From positions 1-9,914 of the forward strand of contig JAEYXR010000022.1 of assembly GCA_023431215.1 (NCBI GenBank): a stretch of DNA of 9,914 bases, in the 5' to 3' direction. A model generated the notes under the pieces. It was not told the DNA's origin. It was given only the letters and a program-made list of their open reading frames with translations, and ran no database searches. The position numbers were made by a program, and so were the translations under genes. Positions 1 through 4,917 of this stretch are shown here, in pieces. Source of the DNA: Bacillota bacterium. Lineage in GTDB: Bacteria; Bacillota; Clostridia; Oscillospirales; Ruminococcaceae. Positions within the stretch are counted from its first letter, which is position 1. Every line of letters starts with the position of its first letter.

Positions 1-62
1 AGCTTGATGTTGTTCAATTTTCAAGGTGCTTTTCGCTTTTTTCTCGCTGCCCCCGCGGGACA
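1..62 (-). other. probable rRNA operon leader with boxA-like antitermination motif
   Basis: Read on the minus strand, bases 36 to 8 give a run containing GCACCTTGAAAATTGAACAA. This closely resembles the CTTTGAAAACT(A)AACAA segment found ahead of 16S and 23S genes in Firmicute rrn operons, which overlaps the boxA antitermination signal. It lies directly downstream of a strong leftward promoter, so the simplest reading is the 5' leader of an rRNA operon whose 16S gene begins beyond base 1. The assignment rests on remembered family similarity; no rRNA gene sequence is visible here. Confidence 0.6.
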
Positions 63-100
63 GCTTAGTTATAATATCATACCCCCGCCCTTTCTGTCAA
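63..100 (-). promoter_or_regulatory. rRNA-type sigma-A promoter (leftward)
   Basis: On the minus strand a perfect -35 TTGACA (plus 95-100) is followed by an 18-bp spacer and a -10 TATTAT (plus 71-76), so transcription would start near 64 and run left out of the window. The leader it feeds looks like an rRNA operon leader, so I infer this is an rrn promoter. The spacer is GC-rich. The rRNA gene itself lies outside the window, so the target is inferred. Confidence 0.7.
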
Positions 101-245
101 CACCTTTTTTAGCTTTTTTTGAAAAAAATTATAAACTTTCATTTTTATGCTGCATCTTCCTATTATATTCAATCTTTTATGCTTTATCCAGTTTATATTA
201 TAATAGGTATGGCAAGAATTATAAAGTCAAAATTGTTAGGAGCCC

Positions 246-274
246 TTGCAAAGTCATTTTCTTTCTTATATAAT
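246..274 (+). promoter_or_regulatory. promoter of tRNA-Arg
   Basis: A -35 TTGCAA (246-251), an exact 17-bp spacer and a perfect -10 TATAAT (269-274) predict a start near 281, about 27 bases before the mature tRNA-Arg. The promoter faces away from the rRNA promoter at 71-100. Confidence 0.75.
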
Positions 275-307
275 AGTAACGTTGCAAATAAAGGCAGTTT
301 TGTATTT

Positions 308-384
308 GCGCCCGTAGCGCAGTTGGATAGCGCGTCAGACTCCGACTCTGAAGGCCGCTGGTTCGAATCCAGTCGGGCGTACCA
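308..384 (+). tRNA. tRNA-Arg(CCG)
   Basis: A complete 77-nt cloverleaf. The 7-bp acceptor stem is GCGCCCG (308-314) with CGGGCGT (374-380). The D arm is present. The anticodon stem is TCAGA/TCTGA and the loop (340-346) carries CCG at 342-344, decoding CGG. The T arm is GCTGG/CCAGT with loop TTCGAAT. The CCA end is encoded at 382-384. It has its own promoter and terminator, so it is a single-gene unit. Confidence 0.97.
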
Positions 385-387
385 AAT

Positions 388-420
388 AAAAAAGATCCGT
401 CCTAGGACGGGTCTTTTTTA
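388..420 (+). terminator. intrinsic terminator of tRNA-Arg
   Basis: GATCCGTCC and GGACGGGTC form a 9-bp stem (one G-U pair) around a TA centre. It is extended by flanking A and T runs and ends in TTTTTTATTT. It starts only a few bases after the tRNA CCA end. The A-run on the other side would also let it work on the minus strand. Confidence 0.88.
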
Positions 421-580
421 TTTGATGTCACTGCACCTCAAACTTACTTGATTATAGCTCTTGTTATCTATTATGATGTAAATGCAGCGAAGCATACTTA
501 TGCATTGGCTTGAGCAGGTAATTTTCTTTTGCACAAATAACAGCATTCAATAGGTCAGCAGAGACTACGGTTATTTTATC

Positions 581-610
581 ATAGACGGTCTATTTTTTGT
601 GTGCTATACT
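581..610 (+). promoter_or_regulatory. SDR promoter with overlapping TetR-type palindrome
   Basis: A -10 TATACT (605-610) lies 17 bp after a weak -35 TAGACG (582-587). A perfect palindrome, ATAGAC-G-GTCTAT (581-593), covers the -35. Palindromes with AGAC/GTCT arms and a short centre are typical operators of TetR-family repressors; that a TetR protein binds here is inference, and no such gene is in the window. A bound protein would block RNA polymerase and so repress the dehydrogenase gene. Confidence 0.55.
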
Positions 611-645
611 CATACTGACATTAAGTAATTCAAAGGAGAAGTCTT

Positions 646-1389
646 ATGGATTTATGTCAAAAGACTGTACTGGTAACCGGAGCCTCCCGGGGGATTGGGC
701 GTGCCGTGGCAAAAGCTTTTGCCGCCAAAGGCTGCCGTGTTGCCGTTGGATATTGCCAAAATGCACAGGCAGCACAAAAGCTGGTGGAAGAGCTTACCGC
801 ACAGGGATGTACCGCCATGGCAGTGCAGGCTGATATTGCCCACAGCAGCCAGGTAGAGGAAATGTTCCGCCAAATTGAAGCACACCTTGGTGCTGTGGAT
901 ATTTTGGTCAACAATGCGGGCATCGCCCAGCAGCAGCTTTTCACCCTCATTACCGATGAGGAGTGGGACAGGCTGTTTGACGTGGATGTAAAAGGGGTTT
1001 TTTATTGCTGCCGTGCAGCTCTGCCCCACATGATACGCCAAAAAAGCGGTCGCATCATCAATATCTCTTCTATCTGGGGGCTTACCGGCGCCTCCTGCGA
1101 GGTGCATTATTCCGCCGCCAAAGCAGCCGTCATTGGGCTAACCAAGGCACTGGCAAAAGAAGTGGGGCCGTCGGGCATCACTGTTAATTGTGTGGCGCCG
1201 GGTGTTATTGCAACAGAGATGAATGCACAGCTGGATGATTCCACCATGGAGGCCTTAAAAGAAGAAACCCCCTTGGAGATGATTGGTACACCGGAGCATG
1301 TTGCCGATTCTGTGGTTTTTTTAGCCTCCTCCGGCGGAGACTTTATTACCGGACAGGTGCTCAGCCCCAACGGCGGTATTGTTATATAG
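646..1389 (+). CDS. FabG-like short-chain dehydrogenase/reductase
   Basis: A 247-aa classical SDR, the usual length, predicted to be a cytosolic NAD(P)(H)-dependent oxidoreductase of the 3-oxoacyl-ACP reductase (FabG) group. The Rossmann motif TGASRGIG is at residues 11-18, an acidic Asp63 in the QADI segment contacts the adenine, and NNAG is at 89-92. The catalytic Ser142, Tyr155 and Lys159 (YSAAK) have the normal spacing, and the APG motif is at 184-186. The C-terminal FITGQVL segment is also typical. The catalytic-tetrad Asn, expected in an N-V-K-G motif, is replaced by Asp114 (DVDVKG). The start is fixed by AAAGGAGAAG seven bases before the ATG. No fatty-acid genes lie nearby and the gene is monocistronic with its own promoter, palindrome and terminator, so it is probably not the housekeeping FabG. 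The substrate is unknown. Confidence 0.9.
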   Translation: MDLCQKTVLVTGASRGIGRAVAKAFAAKGCRVAVGYCQNAQAAQKLVEELTAQGCTAMAVQADIAHSSQVEEMFRQIEAHLGAVDILVNNAGIAQQQLFTLITDEEWDRLFDVDVKGVFYCCRAALPHMIRQKSGRIINISSIWGLTGASCEVHYSAAKAAVIGLTKALAKEVGPSGITVNCVAPGVIATEMNAQLDDSTMEALKEETPLEMIGTPEHVADSVVFLASSGGDFITGQVLSPNGGIVI

Positions 1390-1422
1390 AACTTTACCAA
1401 CCTGCTTGCGTATGCAAAGCAA

Positions 1423-1455
1423 CAGGCACCATGGAATACCATGGTGCCTGTTTTT
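1423..1455 (+). terminator. terminator of the SDR gene
   Basis: A perfect 12-bp stem, CAGGCACCATGG with CCATGGTGCCTG, has loop AATA and a TTTTT tail. It lies 33 bases after the SDR stop codon. The next gene converges from the right and stops at 1465. The minus-strand tail (TTGCTTTGC) is a poor T-tract, so leftward termination would be weaker. Confidence 0.93.
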
Positions 1456-1464
1456 GATAGTATA

Positions 1465-2358
1465 TTAAAAAATACCGGGGATAAAAATAGCAAGCGCCAT
1501 TCCCCCAATAAACGAAACCGCATTAGCCACCAAGGCATATACCGGCGGCTTCCAACTTTTTATGAGAATTTCTCCTCTGTTAAGGTATTTGGAATAAATC
1601 ATCGCTTCTATGGCAAACACCAATAGCTCCATCCAAACATAATTGAATACAAATGCCATACTGCCCAGATTGTAGTTAATGACGTTTAAAAGCACATTTA
1701 GCAGCACCTGGGTGCAGACATTTACCAGTAATATCAGCTGTAGCTGCGGCTTTCTTCGATACCCAAAAACCAATGCTATCAGCAGCTCAATGGCAATGGT
1801 GGCCACAATCCGCGTCATGAGAGAAACCACTTCCCACCCATAACGGTAGTCTTTTGTCACTGTTATTACTTCTTGGTGTGTGGTGATATTTTGTAAAGCG
1901 CCGGCATCAACCGTCATTTGATAATGGCTATCAAAGGCATACCTCTCATAAACCTCGCTACTTACTATGTAGCGGTCCTGCTGTGGAAAATAGATTAAAA
2001 CTTTAAACTCGGCAGGTGGATAATAAGTCCAGCTAAACTGGTTTGTTTCACTGCAATTTTTAAAATACTGCAAGAAGTAAAAACCGTCCGAATCCTCATA
2101 TTCCACTAGCTTCCGCCAGATTTCATATTCCTCATCCTCCGGAGAATATCTGGCCGAATAATCCAATGCAGGCTCATATGCACTGTAAGGCCCGGTGGAC
2201 TGCTGCCTGGAGAGTAGTGTAACATAATAATTTTGCCCCTCCAGCCCTTTGATGGTAATTACCACCGATGGCTTTGGCCCGATATCTGCAAAGGCAATGA
2301 CAGATGTCAGTGAAAAAATCAGTATGATACCCAGAATAAAGCTAAGTGTTCTTTTCAT
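1465..2358 (-). CDS. signal-peptide membrane protein with ectodomain and four C-terminal helices, unknown function
   Basis: A 297-aa protein I cannot name. Residues 1-24 are a signal peptide (KR charge, long hydrophobic core, AFA cleavage site). The mature protein would begin D-I-G-P-K-P-S-V, a start I associate with a group of uncharacterised Clostridia membrane proteins. Residues 25 to about 175 form an extracytoplasmic domain rich in Tyr, Phe and acidic residues. Four hydrophobic segments follow at roughly 180-203, 210-232, 237-261 and 272-297, with a YRRKP loop after the first. The ATG at 2358 is preferred because GAGGTG lies five bases before it; a TTG at 2379 in the same frame has no such site. 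The Nudix gene ends 65 bp upstream on the same strand and no good terminator separates them, so they may be cotranscribed. The architecture suggests a sensor or envelope-associated role, but the sequence shows no catalytic motif. Confidence 0.8.
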   Translation of the reverse strand: MKRTLSFILGIILIFSLTSVIAFADIGPKPSVVITIKGLEGQNYYVTLLSRQQSTGPYSAYEPALDYSARYSPEDEEYEIWRKLVEYEDSDGFYFLQYFKNCSETNQFSWTYYPPAEFKVLIYFPQQDRYIVSSEVYERYAFDSHYQMTVDAGALQNITTHQEVITVTKDYRYGWEVVSLMTRIVATIAIELLIALVFGYRRKPQLQLILLVNVCTQVLLNVLLNVINYNLGSMAFVFNYVWMELLVFAIEAMIYSKYLNRGEILIKSWKPPVYALVANAVSFIGGMALAIFIPGIF

Positions 2359-2377
2359 AAGCACCTCTTTCTTCTGC

Positions 2378-2399
2378 AAACAGCTGTTACCAGCCGTTT
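2378..2399 (+). other. hairpin between Nudix and membrane-protein genes
   Basis: AAACAGCTG (2378-2386) and CAGCCGTTT (2391-2399) form a 9-bp stem with one G-U pair and a TTAC loop. On the plus strand it is followed by TTTTGTTTT and resembles a terminator, but no rightward gene ends here. On the minus strand, the direction of the flanking genes, only three Ts follow, so at most a weak attenuator or processing hairpin is expected. Confidence 0.4.
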
Positions 2400-2408
2400 T
2401 GTTTTAGA

Positions 2409-2444
2409 GAGGGCACCCACCAACTATTTACAGGATGTGCCCTC
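2409..2444 (-). other. inverted repeat spanning the Nudix stop codon
   Basis: GAGGGCAC (2409-2416) and GTGCCCTC (2437-2444) are perfect 8-bp complementary arms separated by 20 bases that contain the Nudix stop codon (2424-2426). No T-tract follows in the direction of transcription. A role in mRNA stability or partial attenuation before the downstream membrane-protein gene is possible but unproven. Confidence 0.4.
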
Positions 2445-2945
2445 CACTCTTTTGATAAACTCATTCCAAAAGGGACGGGTGCGGCGCAAAACAGGCTCTG
2501 CCATGAGACCATCGGCCTCCATCTGCTCCAGCTCTGCTATGGTCACCCATTTGGCAGCTACGGTTTCACCCTCCTGCAGCACAATTTCTTCTGCAGGTCG
2601 GTAACCCATGACGGTGTAAATATCCAAAAAGGCAGAGTCCTCCCGCAGAGTGCCAAGGGGCAGCATTTTTTTAGGGCAGGCTTTCAGCCCGGTCTCTTCC
2701 CTTACCTCCCGCAGCGCCCCCTGCAGACTGGTTTCTCCCGCCAGTACCGAACCGCCTGTGTTTTCCCAGCAGTTTGGATACGTATCCTTATCGGAGCTGC
2801 GCAGGGTTACCAACACCCGCCCGTCTCCGCTTAATGTCCAGATATGTACCACCACGTGATAGGTGTTTTTGTCCATGGCACAGCCCCGGAGCTGTGTTCT
2901 GCCTAAGGGGCGGCGCTGTTCGTCCAATAAGTCCCAGTATTCCAT
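2424..2945 (-). CDS. Nudix hydrolase, YfcD / isopentenyl-diphosphate isomerase-like
   Basis: A 173-aa cytosolic Nudix-fold enzyme, expected to hydrolyse a nucleoside diphosphate linked to another moiety in a Mg-dependent reaction; the substrate is not known. The Nudix box G-x5-E-x7-REV-x-EE-x-GL is complete at residues 65-87, with metal-binding Glu80, Glu83 and Glu84. The N-terminal E-Y-W-D-L-L-D-E opening with P-L-G-R-T, the His30-Val-Val-Val-His34 strand and Y-P-N-C-W-E-N-T-G-G are typical of the YfcD-like branch related to IPP isomerase. Many clostridial genomes carry such a protein, where it is usually a hydrolase and not an isomerase. The start is supported by AAGGAG six bases before the ATG. 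It is the first gene of a leftward pair with the four-helix membrane protein and is divergent from the T-box transporter operon. Confidence 0.88.
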   Translation of the reverse strand: MEYWDLLDEQRRPLGRTQLRGCAMDKNTYHVVVHIWTLSGDGRVLVTLRSSDKDTYPNCWENTGGSVLAGETSLQGALREVREETGLKACPKKMLPLGTLREDSAFLDIYTVMGYRPAEEIVLQEGETVAAKWVTIAELEQMEADGLMAEPVLRRTRPFWNEFIKRVEGTSCK

Positions 2946-3103
2946 GAGTTTCTCCTTATGTAATAAACGAAATAAAAGCTTAAAATATTACCCCGGCAGC
3001 ATATATGCCATTTGCCGGCAGCCCCCGATGCAAAAATCATCTGATGGATACACCTGCAAACGTACAGGGATGCTACAGGTTCTCTATTCTGCATCTGCCT
3101 TTT

Positions 3104-3132
3104 ATTGTACAACAGTATTTTTATAGTAACAA
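3104..3132 (-). promoter_or_regulatory. candidate promoter of the Nudix operon
   Basis: On the minus strand -35 TTGTTA (plus 3127-3132), a 17-bp spacer and -10 TACAAT (plus 3104-3109) predict a start near 3097 and a 5' UTR of about 150 bases. That UTR contains a further hairpin built on CCGGCA (2993-2998) and TGCCGG (3013-3018). The promoter lies back to back with the T-box promoter, its -35 about 21 bp away. Confidence 0.5.
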
Positions 3133-3153
3133 GGTAATTTTTTATCAGATGGG

Positions 3154-3182
3154 TTGACAGCATTTTAAAATTGTGCTTTAAT
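3154..3182 (+). promoter_or_regulatory. promoter of the T-box / ABC transporter operon
   Basis: A perfect -35 TTGACA (3154-3159), a 17-bp spacer and a near-consensus -10 TTTAAT (3177-3182) predict a start near 3189, about 30 bases before Stem I of the T-box riboswitch. Confidence 0.85.
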
Positions 3183-3189
3183 GAATTAA

Positions 3190-3461
3190 ACCAATGAGGC
3201 GGAGATAAAACCAAAAACGAGCTTACAGAGAGCCGGCGTTGCTGAGAGTCCGGTGGTAGACGAGTTGGACAAATGGACCGCTGAGGGCAAAGGGGAAAGG
3301 CCGCAATGCTGAGTATAGTTTGACGGAAGACGACCGTTACAGCGTCGGGAATGTGTTGGCATTCCGCAAAGGGGCCGTGAAGCTTCACGGCAATCAAGGT
3401 GGCACCGCAGATGTTAGCATCTGTCCTTGTTTTTGAACAAGGATGGGTGCTTTTTGTTTTG
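3190..3461 (+). promoter_or_regulatory. T-box riboswitch, tryptophan (UGG) specifier
   Basis: A complete T-box leader. Stem I closes with GCTTACAG (3221-3228) against CTGAGGGC (3281-3288). Its specifier loop reads A-A-A-U-G-G-A-C-C with UGG (Trp) at 3274-3276 followed by A, as is usual. The upper part is built on GCCGG/CCGGT with GCTGAGAG. Stem III is the perfect GCCGTGA/TCACGGC hairpin (3374-3391). The T-box core AAGGTGGCACCGC is at 3396-3408. The antiterminator pairs CAAGG with CCTTG and CAGATG with CATCTG around the UGGCACCG bulge. The competing terminator is GCATCTGTCCTTG (3417-3429) with CAAGGATGGGTGC (3438-3450), followed by TTTTTGTTTT. Uncharged tRNA-Trp should bind the specifier and the UGGC bulge and allow read-through into the downstream transporter genes. 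The class is certain; the Trp assignment rests on the specifier position and the downstream family. Confidence 0.93.
3417..3461 (+). terminator. T-box terminator
   Basis: A 13-bp stem (three G-U pairs) with loop TTTTTGAA is followed by TTTTTGTTTT. Its left arm includes the CAUCUG and CCUUG strands that the antiterminator needs, so the two structures exclude each other. Confidence 0.92.
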
Positions 3462-3499
3462 TCCAAAATCATCTGTCTAAAAAGCACCTCTTGCCGCAG

Positions 3500-3617
3500 A
3501 TACTGATGTGGCCCGCTTATCTGTATTGATACAAACCCGCCACTCCAACAAGTGACGCAACTATTTTAAGGTGATACCGCGCAATTATAAGTGTTGTATG
3601 GCGCCAGCTAATTTTTT
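3500..3617 (+). promoter_or_regulatory. degenerate second T-box-like element
   Basis: AAGGTGATACCGCG at 3568-3581 matches the T-box core AAGGTGGNACCGCG at all but one fixed position; the change turns the tRNA-pairing UGGN into UGAU. Downstream CGC/GCG with an inner TATAA/TTGTA stem (3580-3603), flanked by GG/CC and TTA/TAA pairing, can form an antiterminator-like shape, and TTTTTT follows at 3612-3617. Upstream is only a hairpin on GTGGC/GCCAC and TGTAT/ATACA; I find no convincing Stem I or specifier. Read as a decayed or partial duplicate of the functional T-box just upstream. It could be chance, though the motif is long. Confidence 0.45.
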
Positions 3618-3825
3618 GTCAGATAAAACTAAAAATGCAGGCTTGCCTTGCAACTCCGGCTTAAACGCTCCCCCGGAGCGTTCATTGCGTTTGCAACCGC
3701 CGACCTTTGTGGATTACCCAGGCTTTTTGTGAAATATGACAGGAAATTGGCAAGCCAAACGACGCTTAAGGCGTAAGCCGTGAATTGCCCGATTTTGCCT
3801 TAATAAATGATTGGAGAGGACCCTT
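3618..3825 (+). other. long structured leader before the binding-protein gene, no gene
   Basis: No convincing ORF lies in the 364 bases between the T-box terminator and the binding-protein start. The right part holds a perfect 8-bp hairpin, AACGCTCC-CCC-GGAGCGTT (3664-3682), with no T-tract after it. It also holds the dyads TTGGC-AA-GCCAA (near 3750) and GCTTA/TAAGC (near 3764-3778). A TTTTT run follows CCCAGG at about 3717-3727, but the pairing arm is poor. No consensus promoter was found here, so transcription most likely comes from 3154-3182. Confidence 0.4.
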
Positions 3826-4809
3826 ATGAAAAAGAGAATTTTTGCTGCACTGCTTGCACTTGCTATGTTCGTTACTGCCGGATGCTCCAGCAAACCCGCT
3901 TCTTCCGTTTCTGCGGAAACTTCTGCCCCCGCAGCCGATTCTTCTCAGCCTGTACCTAAAGAGAAAATAAAAATTGGTTTGGTGCAGTTTGTTGAGCATA
4001 CCTCCTTAGACCAAATTCGCGAGTCCTGCATTGCCCAGCTGGAGGCCAAAGGCTACGATTCTTCAAAGATAGAAATCGACTATCAAAACGGTTCTGCCGA
4101 CTTTTCTAATCTTAACTCCATTGCCCAAAAGTTTGTGGGAGGCGGGTGTGATTTAATTATTGCCATTGCAACCCCTGCGGCACAGGCTGTTGCTGCTGCC
4201 ACCACCGACATTCCCATTGTTTTTGCTGCCGCCTCCGACCCTGTTGCAGCAGGTTTGCTACAGAACATGGAAGCACCGGAAGGCAATATCACCGGAACCT
4301 CCGATGCGATTCCTGTCAAGGCTATTTTTGAGCTTGCCGCAAAAATGACCCCTGATGCCAAAACCTTTGGCTTCCTCTATAACGCTGGTGAAGCTAATTC
4401 TCAGTCAGTCATTGCACAGGCCAAAGCATACTGCGACGCCAATGGAATTGCCTACCTGGAGGCCACCGTCACCAATTCCAGCGAGGTGCAGCAATCTGTC
4501 CTGCAGCTAATCAGCAAAGCAGATGCCATTTACGTGCCTATTGATAACACCGTAGCCTCTGCCATGTCTACCCTGGGCAGCCTGTGCGTAGAAAACAAAA
4601 AGCCCTGCTATGTGTCTGCAGACTCCATGGTGCTGGACGGCGGCCTGGCTGCTGTGGGTATCAATTATGTAGAGTTGGGGAAAGAAACCGCCAACATGGT
4701 CATCGAAATTTTGGAAGGCAAGCCAATTGCCGAAGTTCCCGTATTTACCTTCTCACAGTTTAGCGAGATTGTAAACGATGAGGTTGCCTCTGCACTGGGA
4801 CTTGCCTAG
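3826..4809 (+). CDS. trpX: ABC transporter substrate-binding lipoprotein, TrpX-like
   Basis: A 327-aa lipoprotein of the ABC_sub_bind family (PF04392 type). Residues 1-19 are a lipoprotein signal peptide ending V-T-A-G with Cys20 as the lipidation site. A Ser/Pro/Ala linker (21-45) tethers the domain to the membrane. The domain starts K-I-K-I-G-L-V-Q-F-V-E-H-T-S-L-D (about 47-62), a hallmark opening of this family. Further typical segments are the D-L-I-I-A-I-A-T-P-A-A-Q-A stretch, D-I-P-I-V-F-A-A-A-S-D-P-V, and Y-V-P-I-D-N-T-V-A-S-A. The ATG at 3826 follows GGAGAGG at a normal distance; the in-frame TTG at 3811 would overlap that site. It is the first gene of a binding-protein, permease and ATPase operon under a Trp T-box, which supports the comparative-genomics prediction that this family (TrpXYZ) imports tryptophan. 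Substrate specificity is inferred from regulation, not from binding-site residues. Confidence 0.85.
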   Translation: MKKRIFAALLALAMFVTAGCSSKPASSVSAETSAPAADSSQPVPKEKIKIGLVQFVEHTSLDQIRESCIAQLEAKGYDSSKIEIDYQNGSADFSNLNSIAQKFVGGGCDLIIAIATPAAQAVAAATTDIPIVFAAASDPVAAGLLQNMEAPEGNITGTSDAIPVKAIFELAAKMTPDAKTFGFLYNAGEANSQSVIAQAKAYCDANGIAYLEATVTNSSEVQQSVLQLISKADAIYVPIDNTVASAMSTLGSLCVENKKPCYVSADSMVLDGGLAAVGINYVELGKETANMVIEILEGKPIAEVPVFTFSQFSEIVNDEVASALGLA

Positions 4810-4854
4810 TATCCAGTTACAGCTGATTTCTATCTATATAGGAAGCAAATAAAA

Positions 4855-4877
4855 AAGGCGGCTGGTACAGCCGCCTT
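4855..4877 (+). other. intercistronic hairpin between binding protein and permease
   Basis: AAGGCGGCTG and CAGCCGCCTT are perfect 10-bp arms with a GTA loop, 45 bases after the binding-protein stop. On the plus strand GTCCCC follows, not a T-tract, so it should not terminate the operon. Such hairpins commonly protect the 3' end of a highly expressed binding-protein mRNA. On the minus strand TTTTTTATTT follows, making a good leftward terminator against antisense transcripts. Confidence 0.6.
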
Positions 4878-4917
4878 GTCCCCTCATTTTATCTTTCATC
4901 TGACTGGAGGCTCTTTC

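Noticed and set aside
200..230. Second, upstream rRNA promoter on the minus strand (TTGACT near 225-230, TATTAT at 200-205)
   Set aside because: The spacer is 19 bp and the -35 is imperfect; tandem rrn promoters are common but this one is too weak to list.
2903..3487. 194-codon open frame on the minus strand across the T-box leader
   Set aside because: It overlaps a convincing plus-strand T-box with promoter and terminator as well as the Nudix start, has no ribosome binding site, and its translation resembles no protein I know.
3811..3825. Upstream TTG starts for the binding protein (3811), permease (4876), four-helix membrane protein (2379) and XRE regulator (8568)
   Set aside because: Each lacks a ribosome binding site, or lies on top of one or inside a hairpin, while a start just downstream has a well-spaced AGGAGG-like site.
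4855..4877. Leftward intrinsic terminator taken as the end of a minus-strand gene
   Set aside because: The T-tract is good on the minus strand, but the frames there are shadows of the permease gene; no leftward gene is supported.
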